From: Amycolatopsis pittospori
GTDB taxonomy: Bacteria > Actinomycetota > Actinomycetes > Mycobacteriales > Pseudonocardiaceae
Length of the DNA stretch: 64,000 bases
Assembly: GCF_013870525.1 (NCBI RefSeq)
Contig: NZ_JACBXD010000010.1
Coordinates: forward strand, 78,041 to 142,040
Reading direction: 5' to 3'
Translations under genes and position numbers: made by a program
Shown: positions 34,913 through 43,541 of the stretch, in pieces
How positions within the stretch are numbered: the first letter of the stretch is position 1
Layout of the letters: every line of letters begins with the position of its first letter
The notes under the pieces: model-generated
What the model saw: only the letters and a program-made list of their open reading frames with translations
Databases searched by the model: none
What the model was told of the DNA's origin: nothing

Positions 34913-34962
34913 CCTTCGACGATCGCCGCCGAAGGAGTGCCGTGGGGAACATGGAGAGAATC

Positions 34963-34990
34963 TGTGGATAAAGGGGACGGTTGTGGATAA
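34963..34990. promoter_or_regulatory. Two DnaA-box-like 9-mers
   Basis: TGTGGATAA occurs at 34963-34971 and again at 34982-34990, in the same orientation with a 10-bp spacer. On the other strand each reads TTATCCACA, the classical DnaA box. They lie 51-78 bp upstream of the AbiEi/Vsr-like start. Two boxes are too few for an origin; DnaA-dependent control or chance AT-rich promoter sequence are the options. Confidence 0.4.
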
Positions 34991-34996
34991 CTGGGG

Positions 34997-35040
34997 TCGT
35001 GAGTGATTTGGGTCGTTAGAACGACCCAAATCACTCACGA
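34997..35040. terminator. 21-bp perfect inverted repeat (shared core)
   Basis: The arms at 34997-35017 and 35020-35040 are perfectly complementary around a 2-nt loop. The core is the same as at 33873-33918 and in the right arm at 16252-16279. It begins five bases after the stop codon of the GH75 gene on the minus strand, so it should terminate that transcript. Confidence 0.75.
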
Positions 35041-35045
35041 GTCCT

Positions 35046-35726
35046 TCAGTTGCTCTGCACGAACTTCGCCGCCAGACCCTCCCCCACGGAGGTCGCCTTT
35101 CCGTGGTCTTCGATCGGCGACACCTTCGAGTTCTTGAAGCAGATGTAGGTGACGCCCGAGTCGACGCCGCCGTTCGCCGGGTCCGGGTTGATGCCCAGCG
35201 ACTTCGCGGTCGCGTAGGACGCTTCGCCGATGATGTCGTTCGGGCCGGTGTCGCCGATGACGGTGTAGAGCACCTTGTTGTTGTAGATCACCGCGCACGA
35301 GCCGGCGCCCTTGAGGCCGGAGTTCCCGAAGTTCCACGTGCTGCTGACGCTCGGCACGACGATGTACGGCGTCTGGTCGGCGATGAGCGCCTTGCCGTCG
35401 GAGCGCGGGAACGCGGTGTCGGGGTAGAACCACGGGTCGGTGTTCTCGTTGCATCGCGCGGTCGGCTGGCCATCGCAGTCGATGTCCATGTCGGCCTTCC
35501 AGAACACGGCGCCGTTCGCGTCGCAGACCGAGATGGTGCGGCCGGTTTCGCTGTCGGTCTTGTATTTGCCGTTCGAGATCTGTTTGCAGCCGTTGGTCTT
35601 CGCGAGCAACTGCTGCGCTGTCGGACCCGCCTCGACAGAAGCCGGAGCCGGTGAAGCCGCCGCCGTCGCCGCGGGGGCCAGTCCTGCGGCCACCACCATC
35701 ACCGGGAACAGGAGCAATTTCCGCAT
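35046..35726 (-). CDS. Secreted GH75 chitosanase
   Basis: The product has 226 residues with a signal peptide (LLLFPVMVVAAGLAPAATA). VFWKADMDIDCDGQPT near residue 79 and YTVIGDTGPNDIIGEASYATAKSLGI near residue 153 are the two conserved segments of glycoside hydrolase family 75, which hydrolyses chitosan with an Asp/Glu pair in these motifs. There is no carbohydrate-binding module. It stands alone between a deacetylase gene and the AbiEi/Vsr-like gene. The neighbouring polysaccharide deacetylase could supply deacetylated substrate, but the two genes are not clearly co-transcribed. Confidence 0.85.
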   Translation of the reverse strand: MRKLLLFPVMVVAAGLAPAATAAASPAPASVEAGPTAQQLLAKTNGCKQISNGKYKTDSETGRTISVCDANGAVFWKADMDIDCDGQPTARCNENTDPWFYPDTAFPRSDGKALIADQTPYIVVPSVSSTWNFGNSGLKGAGSCAVIYNNKVLYTVIGDTGPNDIIGEASYATAKSLGINPDPANGGVDSGVTYICFKNSKVSPIEDHGKATSVGEGLAAKFVQSN

Positions 35727-35734
35727 ACCGCACC

Positions 35735-35765
35735 CCTTGGTCAGTAAGACTTCCTTACCTCAAGG
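35735..35765. promoter_or_regulatory. Nested inverted repeat upstream of the chitosanase gene
   Basis: The segment holds CCTTG at 35735-35739 paired with CAAGG at 35761-35765, and inside it GTAAG at 35744-35748 paired with CTTAC at 35754-35758. It lies 9-39 bp before the start codon, where a repressor would block transcription. It is a candidate operator only; no regulator gene is adjacent. Confidence 0.35.
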
Positions 35766-35838
35766 GAGGATGCTGCCGTCAACGATCGGACTCAAGGGCT
35801 GACGGGGTGTTGTTTTCCCACCACGCAAAGAAAATCGG

Positions 35839-36495
35839 TCAAAACTGGGCAAGCCTGGCGACCCGCGCCATGAACCGTCCCGCTCGGCGGTACAGGCCGT
35901 CCCGTTCACCGAGGACACCGTCGAGCCACGCTTGATCGACGTCGTGCCGGACTTCGGTCCGCGGCTGCAGCCAGCCGTCGCTCGACGCGGCGCCGCCTTC
36001 GTTCGTGTAGACCCGCATCGCGCCGGAACGCCGGAGCCGGCTGAGCACCCGCCGGTCGTAGGCGCCGAACGGCGGCGCGTACGACCGGACCGGTTCCCCG
36101 CTCAACTCCGCGAGCAGCTTGGGCGCAACTTCGAGCTCGCGCCGCGCGTGCCTGCCGTCGAGCCGCCGCCAGTCGCGGTGCTCCCAGCCGTGCGAGCCGA
36201 TCGACATACCGGCCTCGACGAGACGGCGGAGTCCGGCGGCGTCGAGGAAGCCCCGCTGGCCGATGCGTCCGGCCAGCGGGAAGAACTCCGCCGTGAGATC
36301 GCGCTCGACCAGCCGCGGCAGCGCGATGTCGACGTCGGACGAGTTGCCGTCGTCGAAGGTGAGCCGGACGTCTTCACGTCCGGTCACCGAGTCCAGCACC
36401 CGTTCGAACTGCTCGACGGTCACCCAGCTCTCGTTCTCGCCCGGGTCCAGCGCGCGCACGGGCCTGCCCACGCCGCCTATCGCCAGGATCACCAT
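35839..36495 (-). CDS. Polysaccharide deacetylase (NodB/CE4) family protein
   Basis: The product has 218 residues from the ATG at 36495 (GAGG upstream); a longer reading frame to 36579 exists but lacks a ribosome site. RLTFDDGNSSD near residue 65 gives the catalytic and metal-binding Asp pair and GSHGWEHRDW near residue 120 gives the two zinc-binding His residues, the core motifs of carbohydrate esterase family 4. No signal peptide or membrane anchor is visible, so a cytoplasmic role is likely. It ends 112 bp before the chitosanase gene on the same strand. Confidence 0.8.
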   Translation of the reverse strand: MVILAIGGVGRPVRALDPGENESWVTVEQFERVLDSVTGREDVRLTFDDGNSSDVDIALPRLVERDLTAEFFPLAGRIGQRGFLDAAGLRRLVEAGMSIGSHGWEHRDWRRLDGRHARRELEVAPKLLAELSGEPVRSYAPPFGAYDRRVLSRLRRSGAMRVYTNEGGAASSDGWLQPRTEVRHDVDQAWLDGVLGERDGLYRRAGRFMARVARLAQF

Positions 36496-36586
36496 CCGCG
36501 CCTCATTCGGGACCGAGTGTGTTTCCCGATTAATCGCGTTGGCGAATGGAGTAGTTACACGATCCTGCAAGGTGTCCACGAACGGA

Positions 36587-37429
36587 TTACTTGCGAATCT
36601 CCAGGGTGCAGCACTTCGGGCCGCCGCCGGCCTTCCTGAGCTCGGAGATGTCGACGAAGACGACCTCGTAGCCGCGTTCGGTCAGCCGAGCGGCCAGACC
36701 GGTCGCCTCGACCGGCAGGACGACGTTGCGGCCGTCGGAAACCCCGTTCAGCCCGAAGCACTCCGCGTCGGCCCGGTTCGCGATTACCGCGTCCGGGAAC
36801 ATCCGCTCCAGCACCTTCCGCGACCCGGCCGAGAACGCCTCCGGGTAGTAGGCGATCTGCGCGGGCGTGGCGTCGGTGGCTTCGGCGAGCACGAACAGCG
36901 CCGTGTCGAGGTGGTAGTAGCTCGGGTCGATCAGCCGGAGCGAGACGACCGGGACGCCGAGGACCTCCTGCGCCTCGGCGTGCGCGGCCGGGTCGGTCCG
37001 GAAGCCGGTGCCGGCGAGCAGGACCTTGCCGGTCCAGGCGAAGTCGCCTTCGGCCTCGTTGATCTTCTCGGGCATGGTGATGTCGCGGTAGCCGTGCTCG
37101 ACGAACCAGCGGCGGAAGTGCTCCGCTTCGGCGGTGCGCTGCGGGGCGCGGAACCGGGAGCCGAGGACGCGGCCGTCGACGACGGTGCCGGAGTTGGCGG
37201 CGAAGACCATGTCGGGCAGGCCGGGCTGCGCGTCGATCTCCTCGACGGTGTGGCCGAGGCGTCGGTAGGTGTCACGGAGTTCGGTCCATTGCGCCATCGC
37301 GGTGTCGACGCTGACCGGGACGGAAGGGTCCATCCACGGGTTGATGACGTAATCCACCGCGAAGAATCGCGGCGGGCACATGAGGTAGCGGCGCGTCGTG
37401 GGCACACGGGGCTGCTCTAGTACCGGCAT
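36587..37429 (-). CDS. ddaH: Dimethylargininase (DDAH)/arginine deiminase-family hydrolase
   Basis: The product has 280 residues. The guanidino-group hydrolase signature is present: MVFAANSGTVVDGRVLGSRF near residue 70, EGDFAWTGKVLLAG near residue 120 (substrate Asp/Glu), YYHLDTALFVL near residue 162 (catalytic His) and a C-terminal PKCCTLEI, where Cys273 should be the nucleophile. It should convert dimethylarginine or a related compound to citrulline. The ATG at 37429 has no clear ribosome site and lies six bases from an iron-box-like sequence. It is divergent from an Lrp/AsnC gene, a pairing common in actinobacteria. Confidence 0.85.
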   Translation of the reverse strand: MPVLEQPRVPTTRRYLMCPPRFFAVDYVINPWMDPSVPVSVDTAMAQWTELRDTYRRLGHTVEEIDAQPGLPDMVFAANSGTVVDGRVLGSRFRAPQRTAEAEHFRRWFVEHGYRDITMPEKINEAEGDFAWTGKVLLAGTGFRTDPAAHAEAQEVLGVPVVSLRLIDPSYYHLDTALFVLAEATDATPAQIAYYPEAFSAGSRKVLERMFPDAVIANRADAECFGLNGVSDGRNVVLPVEATGLAARLTERGYEVVFVDISELRKAGGGPKCCTLEIRK

Positions 37430-37434
37430 ACACG

Positions 37435-37453
37435 AAGGGTAAGGCTCACCTAA
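37435..37453. promoter_or_regulatory. Iron-box-like sequence in the ddaH-lrp intergenic region
   Basis: The 19-mer matches the DmdR/IdeR consensus TTAGGTTAGGCTAACCTAA at 14 of 19 positions by my count; its right half, AGGCTCACCTAA, is nearly perfect. It lies directly upstream of the ddaH start codon and about 50 bp from the lrp start. An iron-dependent repressor could act here. It may also be a chance match within an AT-rich divergent promoter. Confidence 0.4.
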
Positions 37454-37503
37454 TTCCGCAATCAATCGCTGTTCGCTGCGCATATACCTGCTAAACATTG
37501 CGT

Positions 37504-37950
37504 GTGAACACCATCGACCAGCGAATCGTTTCATGTCTGATGGCCAACGCGAGGTCCAGCTACGCCGACATCGGGAAAGTCGTCGGCTTGTCCGCGCCGG
37601 CAGTGAAGCGGCGGGTCGACAGACTGCTCGAAACCGGGGTCCTGCGCGGCTTCACCGCGGTCGTCGACCCCGAGGCACTGGGCTGGGGAACGGAGGCGTT
37701 CGTCGAGGTCACCTGCAACGGCAACATCACCCCGGCCCGCATCCGCGCCCGGCTGGAGCCGCTGCCGGAGGTCGTCGCGGCCTACACCGTCTCCGGCGCC
37801 GCCGACGCGATCGTCCATCTGCGCGCGTCCGACATCCACCACCTGGAGACCGCGCTGGAGCGGCTGCGTGGACTGGAGATCGTCGACCGCACGGTGTCCA
37901 CCGTCGTTCTCTCCCGGCTGCTAGAACGTCCGCCAACCCCCGAGGCGTGA
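37504..37950 (+). CDS. Lrp/AsnC-family transcriptional regulator
   Basis: The product has 148 residues. The N-terminal helix-turn-helix (DQRIVSCLMANARSSYADIGKVVGLSAPAVKRRVDRL) and the C-terminal RAM domain (EAFVEVTCN, AYTVSGAADAIVHLRA) are complete. The GTG at 37504 is chosen because homologues begin at this Val-Asn-Thr-Ile-Asp segment; a TTG two codons earlier is possible. It is divergent from ddaH and probably controls it in response to an amino acid such as arginine or ornithine. Confidence 0.87.
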   Translation: MNTIDQRIVSCLMANARSSYADIGKVVGLSAPAVKRRVDRLLETGVLRGFTAVVDPEALGWGTEAFVEVTCNGNITPARIRARLEPLPEVVAAYTVSGAADAIVHLRASDIHHLETALERLRGLEIVDRTVSTVVLSRLLERPPTPEA

Positions 37951-37994
37951 ACCTTTCCCAGCCGTTACAACGTCCGCCAACCCCCGAAGCATGA
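37925..37994 (+). repeat. Short direct repeat at the end of the lrp gene
   Basis: A 26-bp unit at 37925-37950 recurs at 37969-37994 with two mismatches and a 44-bp period. The first copy contains the last codons and stop of the regulator gene; the second lies just before the crotonase-family start. It looks like a local tandem duplication. Confidence 0.7.
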
Positions 37995-38007
37995 CACCCT
38001 CGAGGCC

Positions 38008-38760
38008 GTGACCGATCAGATCCGCTCCAGCCATGACGGCGGCGTCGCCGTGCTCACCATCGACGCGCCCGCGACCCGCAACGCCCTGACCCTCGACCTG
38101 TCCGCCCAGCTGGCCGACGCCGTCGCGCGCGCCGAGGCCGACGAGAGCGTCCACGCGGTGATCATCACCGGGGCGCCGCCCGCCTTCTGCGCGGGCGCGG
38201 ACCTCGACACCCTCGCTGCCGCGAAGGAGGACGGGCTCCGCGCGATCTACGACGGCTTCCTCTCGGTTGCGCGGTGTTCCCTGCCGACGATCGCGGCGGT
38301 GGGCGGGGCCGCGGTGGGCGCCGGACTCAACCTCGCGCTCGCCGCCGACGTCCGCATCGTGGGAAAAAGGGCGAAGTTCGTGGCCAGATTTCTCGAATTG
38401 GGTGTTCATCCCGGCGGCGGGATGACGTGGATGATCCAGCGGCTAGTCGGTCCGCAGAAGGCCGCGGCGATGACACTCTTCGGCGAAGTCGTCGGCGCCG
38501 AAGCCGCTGTAGAAGCCGGACTCGCGCTCCGGCTCGCCGAGGGCGATCTCCTCGAAGCGGCCCGTGAGCTGGCACAACCCGCCGTCGAAGCTCCTCGCGA
38601 CGTCCTCCTCGCGACGAAGCGCACCCTCCGGCACACCGCGACACTGACCGACCATTCGGCCGCCGTCGACGCCGAGATCGAGCCGCAGCTGACGTCGCTC
38701 ACGGCGCCCGCCTTCGCCGAACGGCTGGGCTGGCTTAAAGCCAGAATCAGCGGCCAGTGA
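38008..38760 (+). CDS. Enoyl-CoA hydratase/isomerase (crotonase) family protein
   Basis: The product has 250 residues from a GTG at 38008. The two oxyanion-hole segments PPAFCAGADLDTL near residue 52 and GGAAVGAGLNLALAADVRI near residue 94 are intact, so CoA-thioester binding is expected. The usual catalytic Glu pair is not evident: by alignment with rat enoyl-CoA hydratase the first falls in the ARFLELGVHP region as a non-acidic residue and the second as Ala. It is thus unlikely to be a classical hydratase; isomerase, hydrolase or other crotonase chemistry is possible. Confidence 0.8.
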   Translation: MTDQIRSSHDGGVAVLTIDAPATRNALTLDLSAQLADAVARAEADESVHAVIITGAPPAFCAGADLDTLAAAKEDGLRAIYDGFLSVARCSLPTIAAVGGAAVGAGLNLALAADVRIVGKRAKFVARFLELGVHPGGGMTWMIQRLVGPQKAAAMTLFGEVVGAEAAVEAGLALRLAEGDLLEAARELAQPAVEAPRDVLLATKRTLRHTATLTDHSAAVDAEIEPQLTSLTAPAFAERLGWLKARISGQ

Positions 38761-38828
38761 CCGACTCTCGAGCAGACTTCACTACGCTATAAGGAGATAC
38801 GGCTCACAATCGAGCGGCATCGTTAACC

Positions 38829-38843
38829 GTTACCATCGGTAAC
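38829..38843. promoter_or_regulatory. GTTACC-N3-GGTAAC inverted repeat upstream of korA
   Basis: A perfect 6-bp inverted repeat with a 3-bp spacer lies in the 288-bp gap (38761-39048) before the oxidoreductase operon, about 206 bp from the ATG. A TATAAGGAGATA stretch lies just upstream at 38789. A dimeric regulator could bind it. I see no gene in the gap. Confidence 0.35.
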
Positions 38844-39048
38844 ACATAAACCGCAAAACCCCCGCTCAGCGACGAGCTCAGGACACTCGAGAAGTAGGTC
38901 AAGGCCGTACTTGCGGCAACCTGGGAAGTGTCACGAGGACTAACCTCGGGACAGGACACCTGTGACCTGGCCGACATCGCCGGGCGAGGCGTCGGACACC
39001 CGGCATTGCCGGGACCGCGCACGTCGGGAGAGAGGGATTCCCTGACCT

Positions 39049-40956
<1,908 letters not shown>

Positions 40957-40989
40957 CTCCGCCGACGTTCTCTTTCCCGCGGAGGCGGC

Positions 40990-42060
40990 ATGACTACTGT
41001 TGACCTGGGGATTCCTAGTCTTCTCGGCGGCTTGGACCTCGTGCCCACCGAAGCCGAGCCGCAGAAGGCCAAGGACTACAAGTCGGACCAGGAGGTCCGC
41101 TGGTGCCCCGGCTGCGGCGACTACGTCGTGCTCAACGCCGTCCAGTCGTTCCTGCCGACACTCGGCCTCAAACGCGAGAACATCGTGTTCATCTCGGGGA
41201 TCGGCTGCTCGTCGCGGTTCCCGTACTACCTGAACACCTATGGCATGCACTCGATCCACGGCCGCGCGCCGTCGATCGCCACCGGGCTCGCGACCGCGCG
41301 ACCGGACCTTTCGGTATGGGTCGTCACCGGTGACGGCGACGCGCTGTCCATCGGCGGCAACCACCTGATCCACGCGTTGCGGCGCAACGTGAACATCAAG
41401 ATCCTGCTGTTCAACAACCGGGTCTACGGTCTCACCAAGGGCCAGTACTCACCGACGTCCGGGCAGGGCATGGTCACCAAGTCCACCCCGATGGGCTCGG
41501 TCGACACCCCGTTCAACCCGCTGTCGCTGGCGATCGGCGCCGAGGCGTCGTTCGTGGGCCGCGCGCTCGACTCGGACCGCAAGGGCCTGACCGAGGTACT
41601 GGAGGCCGCCGCGAAGCACCGCGGCTCGGCGCTGGTGGAGATCTACCAGAACTGCCCGATCTTCAACGATGGCGCGTTCGACGTCCTCAAGGACAAGGAC
41701 GAGGCCGCCAGCAGGCTCATCCCGCTGCGGGCGGGTGAGCCGATCAGGTTCGGGCCGCAGAGCGAATTCGGCGTCGCCCGCGGTGGCTGGGGCGGGCTCG
41801 AGGTCGGCAAGGTCGCGAACATCGGCGAAGAGAACCTCGTCGTGCACGACCCGACGATCGAGGACACCGCGTACTCCTTCGCGCTGTCGCGGATCGGAGA
41901 CCAGAACCTGAACCACGTGCCGACCGGCATCCTGCGGCAGGTCGAGCGGCCCACCTACGACGACCAGGCACGTGCCCAGGTGGAGGAGGCCCGCGCGACG
42001 CGCAAGCCCGACCTGCAGGGGCTGCTGCGCGGTAAGGACACCTGGACCGTCGTCAGCTAG
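40990..42060 (+). CDS. korB: 2-oxoacid:ferredoxin oxidoreductase, beta subunit
   Basis: The product has 356 residues. VRWCPGCGDYVVLNAVQ near residue 37 supplies two Cys of the iron-sulfur site, with FISGIGCSSRFPYY adding a further Cys. The thiamine diphosphate motif is VVTGDGDALSIGGNHLIH, ending in LLFNNRVYGLTKGQ. YQNCPIFND near residue 220 may give the last Cys ligand. GGAGG upstream supports the ATG. It works only as a complex with the alpha subunit. A strong 31-bp hairpin follows 16 bp after the stop. Confidence 0.94.
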   Translation: MTTVDLGIPSLLGGLDLVPTEAEPQKAKDYKSDQEVRWCPGCGDYVVLNAVQSFLPTLGLKRENIVFISGIGCSSRFPYYLNTYGMHSIHGRAPSIATGLATARPDLSVWVVTGDGDALSIGGNHLIHALRRNVNIKILLFNNRVYGLTKGQYSPTSGQGMVTKSTPMGSVDTPFNPLSLAIGAEASFVGRALDSDRKGLTEVLEAAAKHRGSALVEIYQNCPIFNDGAFDVLKDKDEAASRLIPLRAGEPIRFGPQSEFGVARGGWGGLEVGKVANIGEENLVVHDPTIEDTAYSFALSRIGDQNLNHVPTGILRQVERPTYDDQARAQVEEARATRKPDLQGLLRGKDTWTVVS

Positions 42061-42076
42061 CTCCCGCTTCGGCTCC

Positions 42077-42139
42077 GAGATGCAATGAACGGCCCGTTAC
42101 TGGCAAATTTTGCCAGTAACGGGCCGTTCATTGCATCTC
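42077..42139. terminator. 31-bp perfect inverted repeat between convergent genes
   Basis: The arms at 42077-42107 and 42109-42139 are perfectly complementary with a single unpaired base at the centre. This is the longest hairpin in the window. It lies between the convergent korB and sunset-domain genes and touches the stop codon of the latter, so it is probably a bidirectional terminator. Confidence 0.8.
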
Positions 42140-43528
42140 TCAGCCGAGGGGACGGAAGCCCACACGCTCGGCGTCGGCGGCCGAACGGAACCAGACCTCG
42201 GCGACCATCTTCGGGAACTGGACCGAGTCCTCGGTGCAGTACCGCAGAGCCGTCACGCTGGCCTTGACCGAGAAGTCGTCGGCCGGACGACCACCGCCCG
42301 GCCGCGGCATCGCGGAACCGGGACCGAACGGGCCCGGAGGAACGGACTCCGAGACAGGAGCGGCCGCCTGCCGTGCGGGCGGAGGCTCCGGAGCGGGCAT
42401 CGCGTCGCCCGGTTGGACGGCGGGTTCGAACAGCGAACCGCTCTGCCCACCGGAGAGGTCCGGCTCGCGGCGCTCGATGGCCCGCATCGACGGCTGGATC
42501 GGCTGCGGCGGCTCGAAACCGCCGCGCACGGTGCCCCGCGGCGTGCGCTTGGGCAGCACCTGGGTGGCTTCGGCGGGCGTCTCGGGCTCCGAGTCGAGGA
42601 GGCCGGCCTTCGCCTCTTCGTCGGATCCGAAGGCGTACGCGGGCGGGTCCTGGAGCTCCTCTTCCCGCTCGAACCAGTTGGTCTCGACGGGCGGCTGCTC
42701 CGTGTCGACGCGCGAAGCGGGGCTGAACAGCGAGACCGGCTCCGGCTGCGTCTCGACGCCTTCGGGGTCCAGCTGGATCTCCAGGCGGGACCGGTACGGG
42801 CCATCGCCCGGCAGCAGCGGCTGGGGTTCCGGTTCGGGCTCGGGCTCCGGCTCGACGTCCAGCTTCGACGCGGGCTGGAGGTACTCGGTCGCGGCGGCCG
42901 CGTACGGGTTCGCGGGCTCCGGCTCAGGCTCGGGTTCCGGCTCCAGCTGGGCGGCCGGGATGTACTGCGTCCGCTCGGCGGCGGGCTCGGGATCGGGCTC
43001 CGGCTCGACCTCGGGCGCGGTGCGGTACTCCGCCTCGTATTCGTCGGATTCGTCTGCGTGCTCGGGCTCGGGCTCGAAGGTCCGCGTCTGAAGCGGGGTG
43101 TGCACCGGTTCCGGCGCCGGCTCTTCGACGGCGTCCGGGATGTACTGGGTGCGCTCGGCCGGCTCCGGAGCCTGCTCCTCGACCGGTTCGGTCCAGTGCT
43201 GCGCGGGCTCCTGCTCGGTGAGCGTCTCGGGATACGCGGGCTTCGGCGCTTGCGGCACTTGCGGCTCTTCGGCGGCCGCGAACTCCTCGTCGAGCTCGTC
43301 GTGTGACGGCTTGGTGAAGTACGCGGTCCCGCCCGCGGCGGCCGCGGCACCCCCGCCGAGGGACACCCCGGCCGGCAACCGCGAGGTCTCGGCGTGCACG
43401 GTGGCCAGCGAGCTCTCCAGCTCACGGATGCGCTTGCGCGCGGGAAGCACCAGCACCAGCCAGGTGAGCAGCGCGCCGACGACGAACGCCAGCAGGCTCC
43501 ACAGCCAAACCTGTCCGAAAATGGACAT
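42140..43528 (-). CDS. Membrane-anchored Glu-Pro-rich protein with C-terminal sunset-type domain (ArfC-like)
   Basis: The product has 462 residues. One N-terminal membrane segment (WLWSLLAFVVGALLTWLVLVL, residues 8-28) is followed by a short coiled stretch and a long low-complexity region rich in Glu-Pro dipeptides (for example EPEPEPEPEP near residue 200) with repeated ERTQYIP motifs. The last 45 residues (ALRYCTEDSVQFPKMVAEVWFRSAADAERVGFRP) resemble the sunset domain of mycobacterial ArfC. The Glu-Pro region may span the cell wall. The gene is upstream of nothing else on this strand; the polyprenyl synthase precedes it by 13 bp, so they may share a transcript. Confidence 0.65.
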   Translation of the reverse strand: MSIFGQVWLWSLLAFVVGALLTWLVLVLPARKRIRELESSLATVHAETSRLPAGVSLGGGAAAAAGGTAYFTKPSHDELDEEFAAAEEPQVPQAPKPAYPETLTEQEPAQHWTEPVEEQAPEPAERTQYIPDAVEEPAPEPVHTPLQTRTFEPEPEHADESDEYEAEYRTAPEVEPEPDPEPAAERTQYIPAAQLEPEPEPEPEPANPYAAAATEYLQPASKLDVEPEPEPEPEPQPLLPGDGPYRSRLEIQLDPEGVETQPEPVSLFSPASRVDTEQPPVETNWFEREEELQDPPAYAFGSDEEAKAGLLDSEPETPAEATQVLPKRTPRGTVRGGFEPPQPIQPSMRAIERREPDLSGGQSGSLFEPAVQPGDAMPAPEPPPARQAAAPVSESVPPGPFGPGSAMPRPGGGRPADDFSVKASVTALRYCTEDSVQFPKMVAEVWFRSAADAERVGFRPLG

Positions 43529-43541
43529 CTATCTTGCCCCT

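Noticed and set aside
34963..34990. Replication origin, because of two DnaA boxes
   Set aside because: Only two boxes are present, and no dnaA, dnaN or gyrB gene or AT-rich unwinding element is nearby.
34913..35038. N-terminal extension of the AbiEi/Vsr-like protein through the hairpin at 34997-35040
   Set aside because: The extended start would translate a terminator-like inverted repeat and lacks a ribosome site; the GTG at 34912 fits the family start better.
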